Part shown: piece after piece, positions 1 to 8,012 of the stretch
Numbering within the stretch: the first letter of the stretch is position 1
Layout: the number at the start of each line of letters is the position of its first letter
DNA from: DASVHS01 sp035468985
GTDB lineage: Bacteria > Acidobacteriota > Thermoanaerobaculia > Gp7-AA8
Length of the DNA stretch: 64,000 nucleotides
Direction of reading: 5' to 3'
Assembly: GCA_035468985.1 (NCBI GenBank)
Contig: DATISF010000008.1
Coordinates: 1 to 64,000 of the forward strand
Notes under the pieces: model-generated
Databases searched by the model: none
Told to the model about the DNA's origin: nothing
What the model saw: only the letters and a program-made list of their open reading frames with translations
Position numbers and translations under genes: made by a program

Positions 1-59
1 TGACCTCCGACGGGAAACTCGATCTCTCGCTCGAGCCGGAGCCGATGAGCGTGCACTGA
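1..59 (+). CDS. 3' end of an unidentified gene (partial)
   Basis: The frame beginning at base 3 reads to a TGA at 57-59 and ends in EPEPMSVH. Only about 18 residues lie in the window, so no family can be named. It is followed at once by a dispersed palindromic repeat and then by the GT39 gene in the same direction. That this is a real C-terminus is an inference: the frame is open from the window edge and its end coincides with the start of the repeat. Confidence 0.4.
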   Translation, partial: TSDGKLDLSLEPEPMSVH

Positions 60-63
60 CGAT

Positions 64-136
64 CACGTCATCCTGAGCGCAGCGAAGGATCTCAGAATGC
101 GTAACGTGAGATCCTTCGCTTCGCTCAGGATGACGT
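64..136. repeat. Dispersed long palindromic repeat, copy 1
   Basis: The left arm CGTCATCCTGAGCGCAGCGA and the right arm ending CTCAGGATGACG are inverted complements, with GGATCTC and GAGATCC inside. The element recurs about a dozen times in this window. Its right arm holds the ATG chosen for the next gene. Confidence 0.85.
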
Positions 137-1542
137 CGAAAAGAGTCGCGGTGATCGTGCTCGCGTCGGCGGTGATGCTGATCGCGGCGGGGCTCCGCCT
201 TCGCGAAATTCGCCGCTGGTCGCTCAACAACGACGAGATCGCGGAGGTGCGGTGGTCGTCGAAGTCGTTCAGCGGAATGATGCAGGAGGTTCGGCGCGAC
301 GCCGTCCATCCTCCGCTCGACTACGTCCTGCAGTTCGTCATGGGTCGGCTGGGGGGACCGGAGTGGTTGCGCAGGCTGCCGCCCGTCCTCTTCGGCATCG
401 GCACCGTCGCCCTGATCATGATCCTCGCCCGGCTGTGGTTCGGAACCGGAGCGGGGATCGCCGCGGGATTCTTCGCCGCGCTGGCGCCGATGCACATCCG
501 TTACTCGCAGGAGGTGCGGCCGTATTCGATGGCGCTGTTCTTCGTCTGCGCCGCCCTTCTCGCGCTCGAGCTGTACGCGATGAGGCGCCAGAGGCGGTGG
601 GCGATCGCCTGGTTCGTGCTCGTGTTTCTGTCGGGGTTCACGCTCTATTTCGCGGGGATGGTGGCCGGTGCGACGAGCGTGTTCCGCATTTTCGTCGCGC
701 GGCGTGATGCGCTCACGCTTCTCTGGAAGCGTTTGCCGCTGATCGTGCTCGCCTGGACCGTTCTCTATGCTCCGTGGCTGTTCGTCGTCATTCGTCTGGC
801 GAATGAGAAGCCGCCGCAGCCGCCCGACACACTGGACTGGCCATGGTGGCAGCTGCGCGTGCAGACGTTCGCCGCCGGCGACTGGCGGTTCGAGCCGGTC
901 ACGCTCGGTTCGTGGGCGTTCTGGATCTGCGTGGCCATGGGCGCGATCGCGGCGATCCGCTTCAAACCGCTGCGCATCGCGCTGTTCTGGTTCGCCGCCG
1001 GAACGGCCCTGGAAATCCTCGTTCTGCAGCTGCGCCCGCATTACTCGACGCCGCGATACCTGATGGCTTCCTGGCCCGGCGCATTCATCCTGGCCGGCGC
1101 AGCGATCGCCTGGCTGATGCGGAGCGCGCCCGGTCGCGCCGCCGTTCCGTTCATCCTTCTTCTCTTCGCCGGACACGCCGCGCTCACGTTGCACGTGTAC
1201 TACAGCGGGGAGCGATCGGACTGGCGCGGCATCGCCGAATACGTCTACAGCCGCGTCAAGGCCGGCGACAACGTGATGATGGCGAACAACTGGGTGCAGC
1301 GGAACTTCGGCTATTACTGGGCGCATCTTCCGGCTCGCTATGACGTCGGGCTGATTCGCTATGAGCAGGCGTACGTCGACTGGCCGGGGCCTCTCTGGAT
1401 CGTCACCGGCCAATGCCAGCCTCGCCAGCCGCTCAAGGGAGCCGGCGTCATGGAGCGATGGCCGATGAGCGAGGAGGCGGAGGTGGTTTACGTACGGCCC
1501 GGACAGAAGGTGTCGATGAAGGAAGAGCTTTGTCCTGAGTAG
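130..1542 (+). CDS. GT39-type membrane glycosyltransferase (ArnT/PMT family)
   Basis: A polytopic membrane protein of 470 residues with a hydrophobic N-terminal helix followed by NNDE, the acidic pair expected in the first periplasmic loop of the GT39/ArnT family. Further family-like motifs are HPPLDY and RYSQEVRPYSM. About ten hydrophobic segments follow and a soluble tail of about 110 residues closes the protein. Family members transfer a sugar from a polyprenyl-phosphate donor to a lipid or protein on the outer face of the inner membrane; the acceptor cannot be told here. I chose the ATG at 130; an in-frame ATG at 97 would add 11 residues translated from the palindromic repeat. It runs convergently to asnB with a 30-base gap. 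Confidence 0.8.
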   Translation: MTSKRVAVIVLASAVMLIAAGLRLREIRRWSLNNDEIAEVRWSSKSFSGMMQEVRRDAVHPPLDYVLQFVMGRLGGPEWLRRLPPVLFGIGTVALIMILARLWFGTGAGIAAGFFAALAPMHIRYSQEVRPYSMALFFVCAALLALELYAMRRQRRWAIAWFVLVFLSGFTLYFAGMVAGATSVFRIFVARRDALTLLWKRLPLIVLAWTVLYAPWLFVVIRLANEKPPQPPDTLDWPWWQLRVQTFAAGDWRFEPVTLGSWAFWICVAMGAIAAIRFKPLRIALFWFAAGTALEILVLQLRPHYSTPRYLMASWPGAFILAGAAIAWLMRSAPGRAAVPFILLLFAGHAALTLHVYYSGERSDWRGIAEYVYSRVKAGDNVMMANNWVQRNFGYYWAHLPARYDVGLIRYEQAYVDWPGPLWIVTGQCQPRQPLKGAGVMERWPMSEEAEVVYVRPGQKVSMKEELCPE

Positions 1543-1572
1543 AAGACGCCGAGTGCCGCCGCGTCCTGCAAC

Positions 1573-3387
1573 TCACCAGTACCCATTCCCACTCGCGAAC
1601 AACGTCGAAAACACCTTCCGCGCCCACGTCCTCTTGCCGAACTCCACCTGCCCGCCGCTCTCTTTCTGAAGCCATTCCTTGAGCGGCAGCGTGAATCCGG
1701 TCTTCTTTCGATTGCGCACGACGTCCGGCAACGGCGGCCGGGGGGCATCGGCCAGAATCCCTTTGCCGCGTTCGCGGCGATTGACGAGCGCTGGCGCGAC
1801 GCGCCGCAGCAGATGCGCATCGACGAGCGGCACACGAACTTCGAGCGAGTGAGCCATGCTCGCCCAGTCCATGTCGCGCAGAATCTGATTGCGGAGATAG
1901 AACGACGACTCCAGCGCGGCGACGCGCGCGAATGGATTGCCGGGGTCGGGAGTGACCGCCGATTCCAGCAGGCCGAGCATGTCCAGCCGCCGCAACCCTT
2001 CTTCGGCAACTTCGCGTCCCAGAATGTCCCCGAGCTCCGACGTGAGAAATCGGCCGCGTTTGACGAAGTAGGCGCCCGCGTACGAGGCGCCATAGCGGAC
2101 GATCTCGCCCATCTTCGGGCTGACGTGGCGGCTGCTGCGGGTAAGCGCGCGGTTGATCGAATGCACCGCGTCGCCGAGGCGGGGGATGCGGGAGAGGAGG
2201 GAGGTGAAGGGCATCCAGCGGGGGATGTCGCGGAATGACGTGTAGCCGCCGAACAGCTCGTCGCCGCCCGCGCCGGACATGGCCACCTTCAGTCCCATCT
2301 CGTGTGCGGCCTTGCTGATGAAGTAGCTGTTGAGGCCGTCGACGCTCGGCTGGTCCATCGCTTCGAAAACGTGAGGCACGGACTGGAGGAACTTCTGCCG
2401 CGACAGCTCCTGGATCGTGTGCCGCAACCCGTACCGCTCGGCGACGAGATGGGCGAGCGGCGCTTCATCGTTGTCGCGCCCGCGGTACTCCTCGAAACGC
2501 AGCGTCATCGTCTGCAGATCGCTGCCGGTCTCGCGGGCGAACGCGACGATGGCGCTGGAGTCGATGCCGGCGGACAAGAACGCGCCGACCGGCACGTCGG
2601 CGACCATGTGGTAGCGCACCGACTCGAGCACAGCATCGTGGACGAGATCGCGGCGTTGCTCGTCGGTGAATCGCTGATCGCTTTCCACGGCATCGCGCAG
2701 CGTGGCGGCGATCGAGAAATAGCGGACGGGCTCCGATGTTCCCCGCTCGTCGATCCAGCAGTACGAACCGGCGGGCAGCGCGCGGATGGCGCGGTACATC
2801 GTGAACGGCTCCTGCACTGTGCCGCGGAGAAAGAACGCGGTGGCTGCGGCGGGATCGAACTGCTTCGCGATCCGCCCGCCGGCGATCAGCGCCTTCACCT
2901 GCGAAGCGATTCGGCAGGTCTGGCCATCGTCGGCGTAGTAGAGCGGCTTGATGCCGTACGGGTCGCGCGCCAGGAAGAGCCGCCTGCGATCGCCGTCCCA
3001 GAGCGCGAGGGCGAACATGCCGCGCAATTTCGGCAGCATCGCCTCCCCCTCGAGCTCGAAGAGCCGCAGCAGGACTTCGGTATCCGACTGAGACGTGAAT
3101 TCGACGCCGCGGCGCTTCAGGTCCGCGCGCAGCTCATCGTAGTTGTAGATCTCTCCGTTGAAGATGATGACGTTTGCGGACCGCTGCATCGGCTGCGCGC
3201 CGCCCGGGCTGAGATCGATGATCGCCAGCCGGCGGTGGCCGAGTCCCACGCGGCCGTCATCGGAGATCCAGGAGTCGCCGGCATCCGGTCCCCGCAACCG
3301 CATGGCCTCACGACAGACGAGGAGCTCACGAGGATCGACCGGCGGCGCGGACGGCGAGTACGCGAAGATCGCGTTGATGCCGCACAT
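1573..3387 (-). CDS. asnB: Asparagine synthase (glutamine-hydrolysing)
   Basis: A 604-residue class II glutamine amidotransferase. It begins MCGINAIF, so Cys2 is the N-terminal nucleophile, and carries RLRGPD, GHRRLAIIDL and FNGEIYN of the glutaminase domain (about residues 1-210). The synthetase domain follows with the ATP-pyrophosphatase loop FLSAGIDSS and the SGAGGDELFGGY motif. It converts aspartate, glutamine and ATP to asparagine and glutamate in the cytoplasm; paralogues can instead amidate cell-envelope or natural-product substrates. Length fits the family. The start is fixed by the need for Cys2. A TATACT box lies 9 bases upstream, so the mRNA may be leaderless. It diverges from the M28 peptidase gene with 45 bases between the start codons. 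Confidence 0.93.
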   Translation of the reverse strand: MCGINAIFAYSPSAPPVDPRELLVCREAMRLRGPDAGDSWISDDGRVGLGHRRLAIIDLSPGGAQPMQRSANVIIFNGEIYNYDELRADLKRRGVEFTSQSDTEVLLRLFELEGEAMLPKLRGMFALALWDGDRRRLFLARDPYGIKPLYYADDGQTCRIASQVKALIAGGRIAKQFDPAAATAFFLRGTVQEPFTMYRAIRALPAGSYCWIDERGTSEPVRYFSIAATLRDAVESDQRFTDEQRRDLVHDAVLESVRYHMVADVPVGAFLSAGIDSSAIVAFARETGSDLQTMTLRFEEYRGRDNDEAPLAHLVAERYGLRHTIQELSRQKFLQSVPHVFEAMDQPSVDGLNSYFISKAAHEMGLKVAMSGAGGDELFGGYTSFRDIPRWMPFTSLLSRIPRLGDAVHSINRALTRSSRHVSPKMGEIVRYGASYAGAYFVKRGRFLTSELGDILGREVAEEGLRRLDMLGLLESAVTPDPGNPFARVAALESSFYLRNQILRDMDWASMAHSLEVRVPLVDAHLLRRVAPALVNRRERGKGILADAPRPPLPDVVRNRKKTGFTLPLKEWLQKESGGQVEFGKRTWARKVFSTLFASGNGYW

Positions 3388-3396
3388 TGGTGCGGG

Positions 3397-3402
3397 AGTA
3401 TA
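3397..3402 (-). promoter_or_regulatory. -10 box of asnB
   Basis: TATACT on the minus strand, 9 bases before the asnB ATG. With initiation 6-8 bases after the -10 box the transcript would start at or within a few bases of the start codon. No clear -35 is seen. Confidence 0.5.
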
Positions 3403-3418
3403 CGGGTCGTGGGTCGAA

Positions 3419-3424
3419 TACAAT
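3419..3424 (+). promoter_or_regulatory. -10 box of the M28 peptidase gene
   Basis: TACAAT, 8 bases before the ATG. The stretch TACAATGCGCGT is repeated exactly in front of the S1/P1 nuclease gene (28406-28417). Confidence 0.5.
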
Positions 3425-3432
3425 GCGCGTCC

Positions 3433-5646
3433 ATGATCAGACGCACGCTCGTACTGGCCCTGCTCATGGCATCCGCGGCAATCGCCCAGACAACCAGCGA
3501 CAAACCCATCTTCGGCTTCACGGCCGGAAACGCCGTCAAGGAGCACGCGCTCGAAGCGAACTTCGACTCGCAGCTGAGTCGCGACAATCTCCGCGAATGG
3601 ATGAAGCGCCTCAGCGCGCGCCCGCATCACCTCGGATCCGCGTACGACCATGACAACGCGGAGTTCATCGCCTCGCTGTTCCGGTCGTGGGGCTATGACA
3701 CGAACATCGAACAGTTCCAGGTGCTGTTCCCCACGCCGAAGACGCGCGCGCTGGAGATGATCGCGCCCGAGCGCTACACGGCCAAGCTGTTCGAGCCGCC
3801 GGTTCCGGGCGACGCCACATCCGGCCAGAACAGCGAGCAGCTGCCGGTCTACAACGCCTACTCGATCGATGGGGACGCCACCGGCGATCTCGTCTACGTG
3901 AACTACGGAATCCCCGCCGATTATGATCAGCTCGAGCAGCGCGGCGTCGACGTCAAAGGGAAGATCGTCATCGCCCGCTACGGCGGATCGTGGCGCGGCA
4001 TCAAGCCGAAGGTTGCCGCCGAGCACGGAGCGATCGGCTGCATCATCTACTCCGACCCGCGCGACGACGGCTACTACCAGGGCGACGTTTATCCCAAGGG
4101 TTCCTACCGCAACGACAGCGGAGCGCAGCGCGGCTCGGTCATGGACATGCCGATCCACACCGGCGATCCGCTGACTCCCGGAATCGGCGCGACGAAAGAT
4201 GCGAAGCGGCTGACGAAAGAGGAGAGCGGCGTCCTCACGAAGATCCCCGTTCTGCCGATCTCGTACGGCGATGCCCTTCCGCTGCTGCGCGCCATGGGCG
4301 GGCCGGTCGCTCCTCCCGACTGGCGCGGAGCCCTGCCCATCACCTATCACCTCGGCCCCGGACCGGCGCGCGTGCACCTCAATCTTCAGTTCAACTGGAA
4401 TCTCGTGCCGGCGTACGACGTCATCGCGCGCCTGACGGGCAGCGAATATCCCGACGAGTGGGTCATCCACGGCAATCACCACGACGCGTGGGTCAACGGC
4501 GCGAACGACCCGATCAGCGGCCTCGTCGCCGAGCTCGAAGAAGCGCGCTCGATCGGACTGCTCGCGAAAACCGGCTGGCGTCCGAAGCGGACCATGATCT
4601 TCGCCGCCTGGGACGGCGAGGAAGAAGGTCTCCTTGGCTCGACGGAGTGGGCCGAGCAGCATGCGGCAGAACTGCAGCAGCACGCCGCGGTCTACATCAA
4701 CTCCGATACGAACGGCCGCGGCTTCCTCAATGCCGGCGGGTCGCACACGCTCGAGCGCCTCGTGACGCAGGTCGCGCGCGATGTCGTCGATCCGGAGCGT
4801 GGGGTGTCCGTTCTGGAGCGTCGTCGCGCGCGCGAGCTGGCGAACTCGAAGGAGATCGAGAATCACAAAGAGTTGCGCGAACGCGAGTTGATCCGGCTCG
4901 ATGCCCTCGGATCCGGCTCCGACTACACGCCCTTTCTCCAGCATCTCGGGGTCGCCGCGCTCGACATCGGCTACGGCGGAGAGAGTGGCGGAGGCTCGTA
5001 CCACTCGGTCTACGACTCGTTCGATCACTACTCGCGATTCGGCGATCCGAAGTTCGACTACGGCATCGCGCAGGCGAAGACGAACGGACGATTGATGCTG
5101 CGTCTGGCGAATGCCGACGTTCTGCCGTTCGAGTTCGCGACTCTGGCGAACACGCTGTCGCGGTATGTCGACGAGCTGACGAAGCTGGCCGAGACGACTC
5201 GACGCGACGTCGATGAGCGCAACCGGATGCTGCGCGACAAGACGTTCGAAATCGCCGCTGATCCGACCAGGCCCTACGTTGCCCCGAAGAGCGAGCCGCC
5301 GGCGCCGTACCTGAATTTCGCGCCGCTGCAGAACGCGATCGCCCATCTGAAGACCGCGGCCGCCGCTTACGACCGCGCCGCCTCGAACGTGACGCCGGGC
5401 GCCGCAACGGATCGCCAGCTCATGCATGCCGAACAGCTGCTGACGACGAACGAGGGACTTCCCCGCCGCCCCTGGTTCCGCCATCAGATTTACGCGCCGG
5501 GCTTCTACACCGGCTATGGCGTGAAGACGATTCCCGGAGTGCGCGAGGCCGTCGAGCAGAAGCAGTGGTCGGAGGCCAATCAGCAGATCGAAGTGGCGGC
5601 GAAGGTGATCGACGGCTACGCGGCGTACGTGGAGAAGCTCCACTAG
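3433..5646 (+). CDS. Secreted M28 zinc peptidase, glutamate carboxypeptidase II-like
   Basis: A 737-residue protein with an N-terminal signal peptide (cleavage near AIAQ-TTSDK). It has the three-part layout of human GCPII/PSMA: a PA domain (about 110-330), the M28 catalytic domain, and a transferrin-receptor-like dimerisation domain (about 600-737). Predicted two-zinc ligands, aligned by eye to GCPII, are His349 and Asp359 (NHHDAWVNGANDP), catalytic Glu396 with Glu397 (WDGEEEGLLGSTEW), Asp425 (INSDTNG) and His524 (YHSVYDSFDHY). All are intact, so an active exported carboxypeptidase or aminopeptidase is likely, probably for peptide scavenging. Its natural substrate is unknown. It is a single gene followed by a palindromic repeat. 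Confidence 0.9.
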   Translation: MIRRTLVLALLMASAAIAQTTSDKPIFGFTAGNAVKEHALEANFDSQLSRDNLREWMKRLSARPHHLGSAYDHDNAEFIASLFRSWGYDTNIEQFQVLFPTPKTRALEMIAPERYTAKLFEPPVPGDATSGQNSEQLPVYNAYSIDGDATGDLVYVNYGIPADYDQLEQRGVDVKGKIVIARYGGSWRGIKPKVAAEHGAIGCIIYSDPRDDGYYQGDVYPKGSYRNDSGAQRGSVMDMPIHTGDPLTPGIGATKDAKRLTKEESGVLTKIPVLPISYGDALPLLRAMGGPVAPPDWRGALPITYHLGPGPARVHLNLQFNWNLVPAYDVIARLTGSEYPDEWVIHGNHHDAWVNGANDPISGLVAELEEARSIGLLAKTGWRPKRTMIFAAWDGEEEGLLGSTEWAEQHAAELQQHAAVYINSDTNGRGFLNAGGSHTLERLVTQVARDVVDPERGVSVLERRRARELANSKEIENHKELRERELIRLDALGSGSDYTPFLQHLGVAALDIGYGGESGGGSYHSVYDSFDHYSRFGDPKFDYGIAQAKTNGRLMLRLANADVLPFEFATLANTLSRYVDELTKLAETTRRDVDERNRMLRDKTFEIAADPTRPYVAPKSEPPAPYLNFAPLQNAIAHLKTAAAAYDRAASNVTPGAATDRQLMHAEQLLTTNEGLPRRPWFRHQIYAPGFYTGYGVKTIPGVREAVEQKQWSEANQQIEVAAKVIDGYAAYVEKLH

Positions 5647-5650
5647 CAAC

Positions 5651-5786
5651 TTCCGCGCAAGTCGTTGATCGCGTCATCCCGAGCCGCGATCGACGGCGAA
5701 GGATCTCGAAATGGCAGGCGGTTTCGTATCCTGAGATCCTTCGTCGCGCTTCGCCGACTCAGGATGACGACTTGTGCAGGACGCTA
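5651..5786. repeat. Dispersed long palindromic repeat, copy 2 (extended form)
   Basis: Core 5671-5770 (GCGTCATCCCGAG ... CTCAGGATGACG), flanked by the outer inverted pair GCGCAAGTCGTT ... ACGACTTGTGC. It fills the convergent gap between the M28 peptidase gene and ftsB, and no gene lies in it. Confidence 0.85.
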
Positions 5787-5797
5787 GCGCTCGATCA

Positions 5798-6142
5798 TCA
5801 ACGCGACGCGGTCGTGGTTTGTTTCGCCGGCAGCATGTAGACGACCTCGCCCTTCTTCGACATGCCGAGGTCCTCGCGGGCGATCCTCTCGACGGCCCAG
5901 GTCGATTTCTTCGCGCTGTCGATCTCGCCGCGCAGGCGTGCGTTCTCGGTCTGCAAACGCTGGATGTCGGTGTGCAGGTCGTCGACGCGGCGGCGGGCGT
6001 GCTGAAGCTCGGCAATTCCGCGGTCGCTGAAGAAAAACGAGACGAGGAAGACCAGGGTGAGAACGCCGGAGAGAAGGATGACGGCCTTGAGCGTGACCTG
6101 CGTGGCACGCCTCGAGTCGTGCGTGGAGACCGGCGCCGTCAT
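5798..6142 (-). CDS. ftsB: FtsB/DivIC-type septum formation initiator
   Basis: A 114-residue single-pass protein: a short cytoplasmic N-terminus, one membrane helix (about residues 19-39) and then a coiled-coil heptad region (LQHARRRVDDLHTDIQRLQ). The tail has the family-like pattern REDLGMSKKGEVVYML. Family members bridge FtsL and FtsQ at the division septum on the outer face of the inner membrane. The neighbours here are not division genes, so the name rests on topology and the C-terminal motif. Its start codon lies 9 bases from a TATACT box that overlaps the TATAAT box of the divergent gene. Confidence 0.8.
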   Translation of the reverse strand: MTAPVSTHDSRRATQVTLKAVILLSGVLTLVFLVSFFFSDRGIAELQHARRRVDDLHTDIQRLQTENARLRGEIDSAKKSTWAVERIAREDLGMSKKGEVVYMLPAKQTTTASR

Positions 6143-6151
6143 CAGTGTCTC

Positions 6152-6159
6152 AGTATAAT
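6152..6159. promoter_or_regulatory. Overlapping divergent -10 boxes (ftsB / Cys-phosphatase-like gene)
   Basis: AGTATAAT reads TATAAT on the plus strand (6154-6159, 10 bases before the ATG at 6170) and TATACT on the minus strand (6157-6152, 9 bases before the ftsB ATG). The two boxes share four bases, so one melted site could fire in both directions. Confidence 0.6.
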
Positions 6160-6169
6160 CCGGCCCCGT

Positions 6170-6562
6170 ATGGCGGACCGCGTTGTCTTCGTTTGTGAGC
6201 ATGGCGCCGCCAGGAGCGTGGTCGCCGCGGCGCAGTTCAACCGGCTGGCCGAAGTGCACCATCTTCCGTATCGCGCCATCGCCCGCGGCACCGATCCTCA
6301 GGCGGATATCGCGCCGTCGGCGGCGAGCGGCTTGCGCGAGGACGGGCTTGCGCTGCCGCTCCAGAAGCCGGTGAAGCTGACGAGGGCGGATGTCGAGGGC
6401 GCAGCGCGCGTCATCACGTTCTGTGAGCTGCCGGGGAGCCTCGCCGGCGACCGAAGGATCGAGCATTGGAGGGCGCCTGCGGTTGGGGACGGTTACGTCC
6501 CCGCGCGCGAAGAGATCGTCGCCCAGCTGAAGGGCCTCATCGCGGACCTCGAGCAGAGGTAG
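6170..6562 (+). CDS. Low-molecular-weight phosphatase / arsenate-reductase fold protein
   Basis: A 130-residue protein whose N-terminus VVFVCEHGAARS carries the C-x5-R-S phosphate-binding loop (Cys9 to Arg15) of low-molecular-weight tyrosine phosphatases and thioredoxin-coupled arsenate reductases. The loop is CEHGAARS rather than the usual CxxNxCRS. The family's C-terminal Asp-Pro motif is not evident, so catalytic competence is uncertain. It is the first gene of a run that continues with purB after 16 bases. A role in arsenate reduction or phosphotyrosine turnover is inference from the fold only. Confidence 0.65.
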   Translation: MADRVVFVCEHGAARSVVAAAQFNRLAEVHHLPYRAIARGTDPQADIAPSAASGLREDGLALPLQKPVKLTRADVEGAARVITFCELPGSLAGDRRIEHWRAPAVGDGYVPAREEIVAQLKGLIADLEQR

Positions 6563-6566
6563 CCGG

Positions 6567-6572
6567 TATAAT
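6567..6572 (+). promoter_or_regulatory. -10 box of purB
   Basis: A perfect TATAAT ending 6 bases before the GTG start of purB. Initiation at the usual distance would place the first transcribed base on the start codon. Confidence 0.6.
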
Positions 6573-6578
6573 CCGGCA

Positions 6579-8012
6579 GTGAAGCGCGACTCCGCGTCCA
6601 ACCCTCTCACCGAGCGCTACGCCTCGCCGGAGATGTCCTATCTCTTTTCGGCGGATTTCAAGTTCCGGACGTGGCGGAGGCTGTGGATCGCGCTGGCGGA
6701 AGCGGAAAAGGAGCTCGGGCTTCCGATCACGGACGCGCAGATCGCCGAGCTGAAAGCGAACGCTGACAAGATCAACTACGACGACGCCGAGCGCCGCGAG
6801 CGCGAAATCCGGCACGACGTCATGTCCCACATCTACGCGTTCGGCCTCCAGGCGCCGTCGGCGAAAGGAATCCTCCATCTCGGCGCAACGTCCGCGTACG
6901 TCACCGACAACACCGACATCCTGCAGATGGCCGAGGCGCTTCACGTCCTGCAGCGGCGGATCGTGAACGTGATGGCCAAGCTGCGCGAATTCGCCTGGAC
7001 ATGGCGCGCCACGCCTGCGCTGGCCTTCACGCATTTCCAGCCCGCGCAGCTGACCACGGTCGGCAAGAGAGCCACGCTCTGGCTGCACGATCTCCTTCTC
7101 GACTACCACGAGATCGACTTCCGCCTCTCCTCGCTCTCGCTCCTCGGCGTGAAGGGTGCGACGGGAACGCAGGCCTCGTTTCTCGCTCTTTTCGACGGAG
7201 ACGCGGCGAAGGTCCACATGCTCGAACATCTCGTCGCCGGGAAAGTCGGAATGCGCCGCAGCTACCCGGTGTCGGGGCAGACGTACTCGCGCAAAGTCGA
7301 CGCGCAAGTGGTGACCGCTTTGTCGGGCTTCGCGCAATCCGCGTCGAAATTCGCGTACGACATGCGCCTGCTCCAGCACCTTCGCGAAATCGAGGAGCCG
7401 TTCGAGCAGGAGCAGGTCGGCTCCTCGGCGATGGCCTACAAGCGAAACCCGATGCGCGCGGAACGGATCGACGGTCTGGCCCGTCATCTCATCGTGAACT
7501 CGCTGAATCCGGCCCTGACGGCAGCGACGCAGTGGTTCGAGCGCACACTCGACGATTCGGCGAATCGCCGCATCGCCCTTCCCGAGGCGTTCCTGGCCGC
7601 GGACGCGATCGCGCTGATCTACGACAACATCGTTGCCGGCCTCGTCGTCCACGAGGAGGTCATCGCCGCGAACGTCCGGCGCGAGCTGCCATTCATGATC
7701 ACCGAGAACCTGATGATGGAAGGCGTGCGGCGCGGCGGCGACCGGCAAGTGCTGCACGAGCGCGTGCGCATTCATTCCCAGGCCGCGGCGGACGCGTTGA
7801 AGTCGGGTGGAGAGAACGATCTGTTCGACCGCATCGCGGCCGACTCCCTGTTCGGAATCGACCGAATGGCGATCGAGCGGCTGGCGCGACCGGAGGACTA
7901 CACCGGTCTGGCGCGGCAGCAGACGGAGACGTTTCTCGCCGGAGACATCGATCCGCTGCTGGCCAAACACTCGGGCGAGATCATGCGCGAGGGGGCGGAG
8001 GTGCGGGTATGA
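6579..8012 (+). CDS. purB: Adenylosuccinate lyase
   Basis: A 477-residue fumarase/aspartase-superfamily enzyme that removes fumarate from SAICAR and from adenylosuccinate in purine synthesis. Visible landmarks are the HLGATS segment, AFTHFQPAQ with the expected catalytic His region, and the superfamily signature SSAMAYKRNPMRAER carrying the mobile catalytic-serine loop. Full length. The start is the GTG at 6579, which sits 6 bases behind a perfect TATAAT, and no Shine-Dalgarno sequence is visible. The stop overlaps the ATG of the downstream rlpA in an ATGA junction. Confidence 0.94.
   Translation: MKRDSASNPLTERYASPEMSYLFSADFKFRTWRRLWIALAEAEKELGLPITDAQIAELKANADKINYDDAERREREIRHDVMSHIYAFGLQAPSAKGILHLGATSAYVTDNTDILQMAEALHVLQRRIVNVMAKLREFAWTWRATPALAFTHFQPAQLTTVGKRATLWLHDLLLDYHEIDFRLSSLSLLGVKGATGTQASFLALFDGDAAKVHMLEHLVAGKVGMRRSYPVSGQTYSRKVDAQVVTALSGFAQSASKFAYDMRLLQHLREIEEPFEQEQVGSSAMAYKRNPMRAERIDGLARHLIVNSLNPALTAATQWFERTLDDSANRRIALPEAFLAADAIALIYDNIVAGLVVHEEVIAANVRRELPFMITENLMMEGVRRGGDRQVLHERVRIHSQAAADALKSGGENDLFDRIAADSLFGIDRMAIERLARPEDYTGLARQQTETFLAGDIDPLLAKHSGEIMREGAEVRV

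Noticed and set aside
2302..3432. Open frame reading into the M28 gene from far upstream on the plus strand
   Set aside because: It lies antisense to asnB, has no family pattern, and a signal peptide starts at 3433. It is a GC-rich shadow frame.
3388..5649. Long minus-strand extension of the asnB frame through the M28 gene
   Set aside because: AsnB needs Cys at position 2, which fixes the start at 3387. The upstream frame is Arg/Val-rich shadow sequence.
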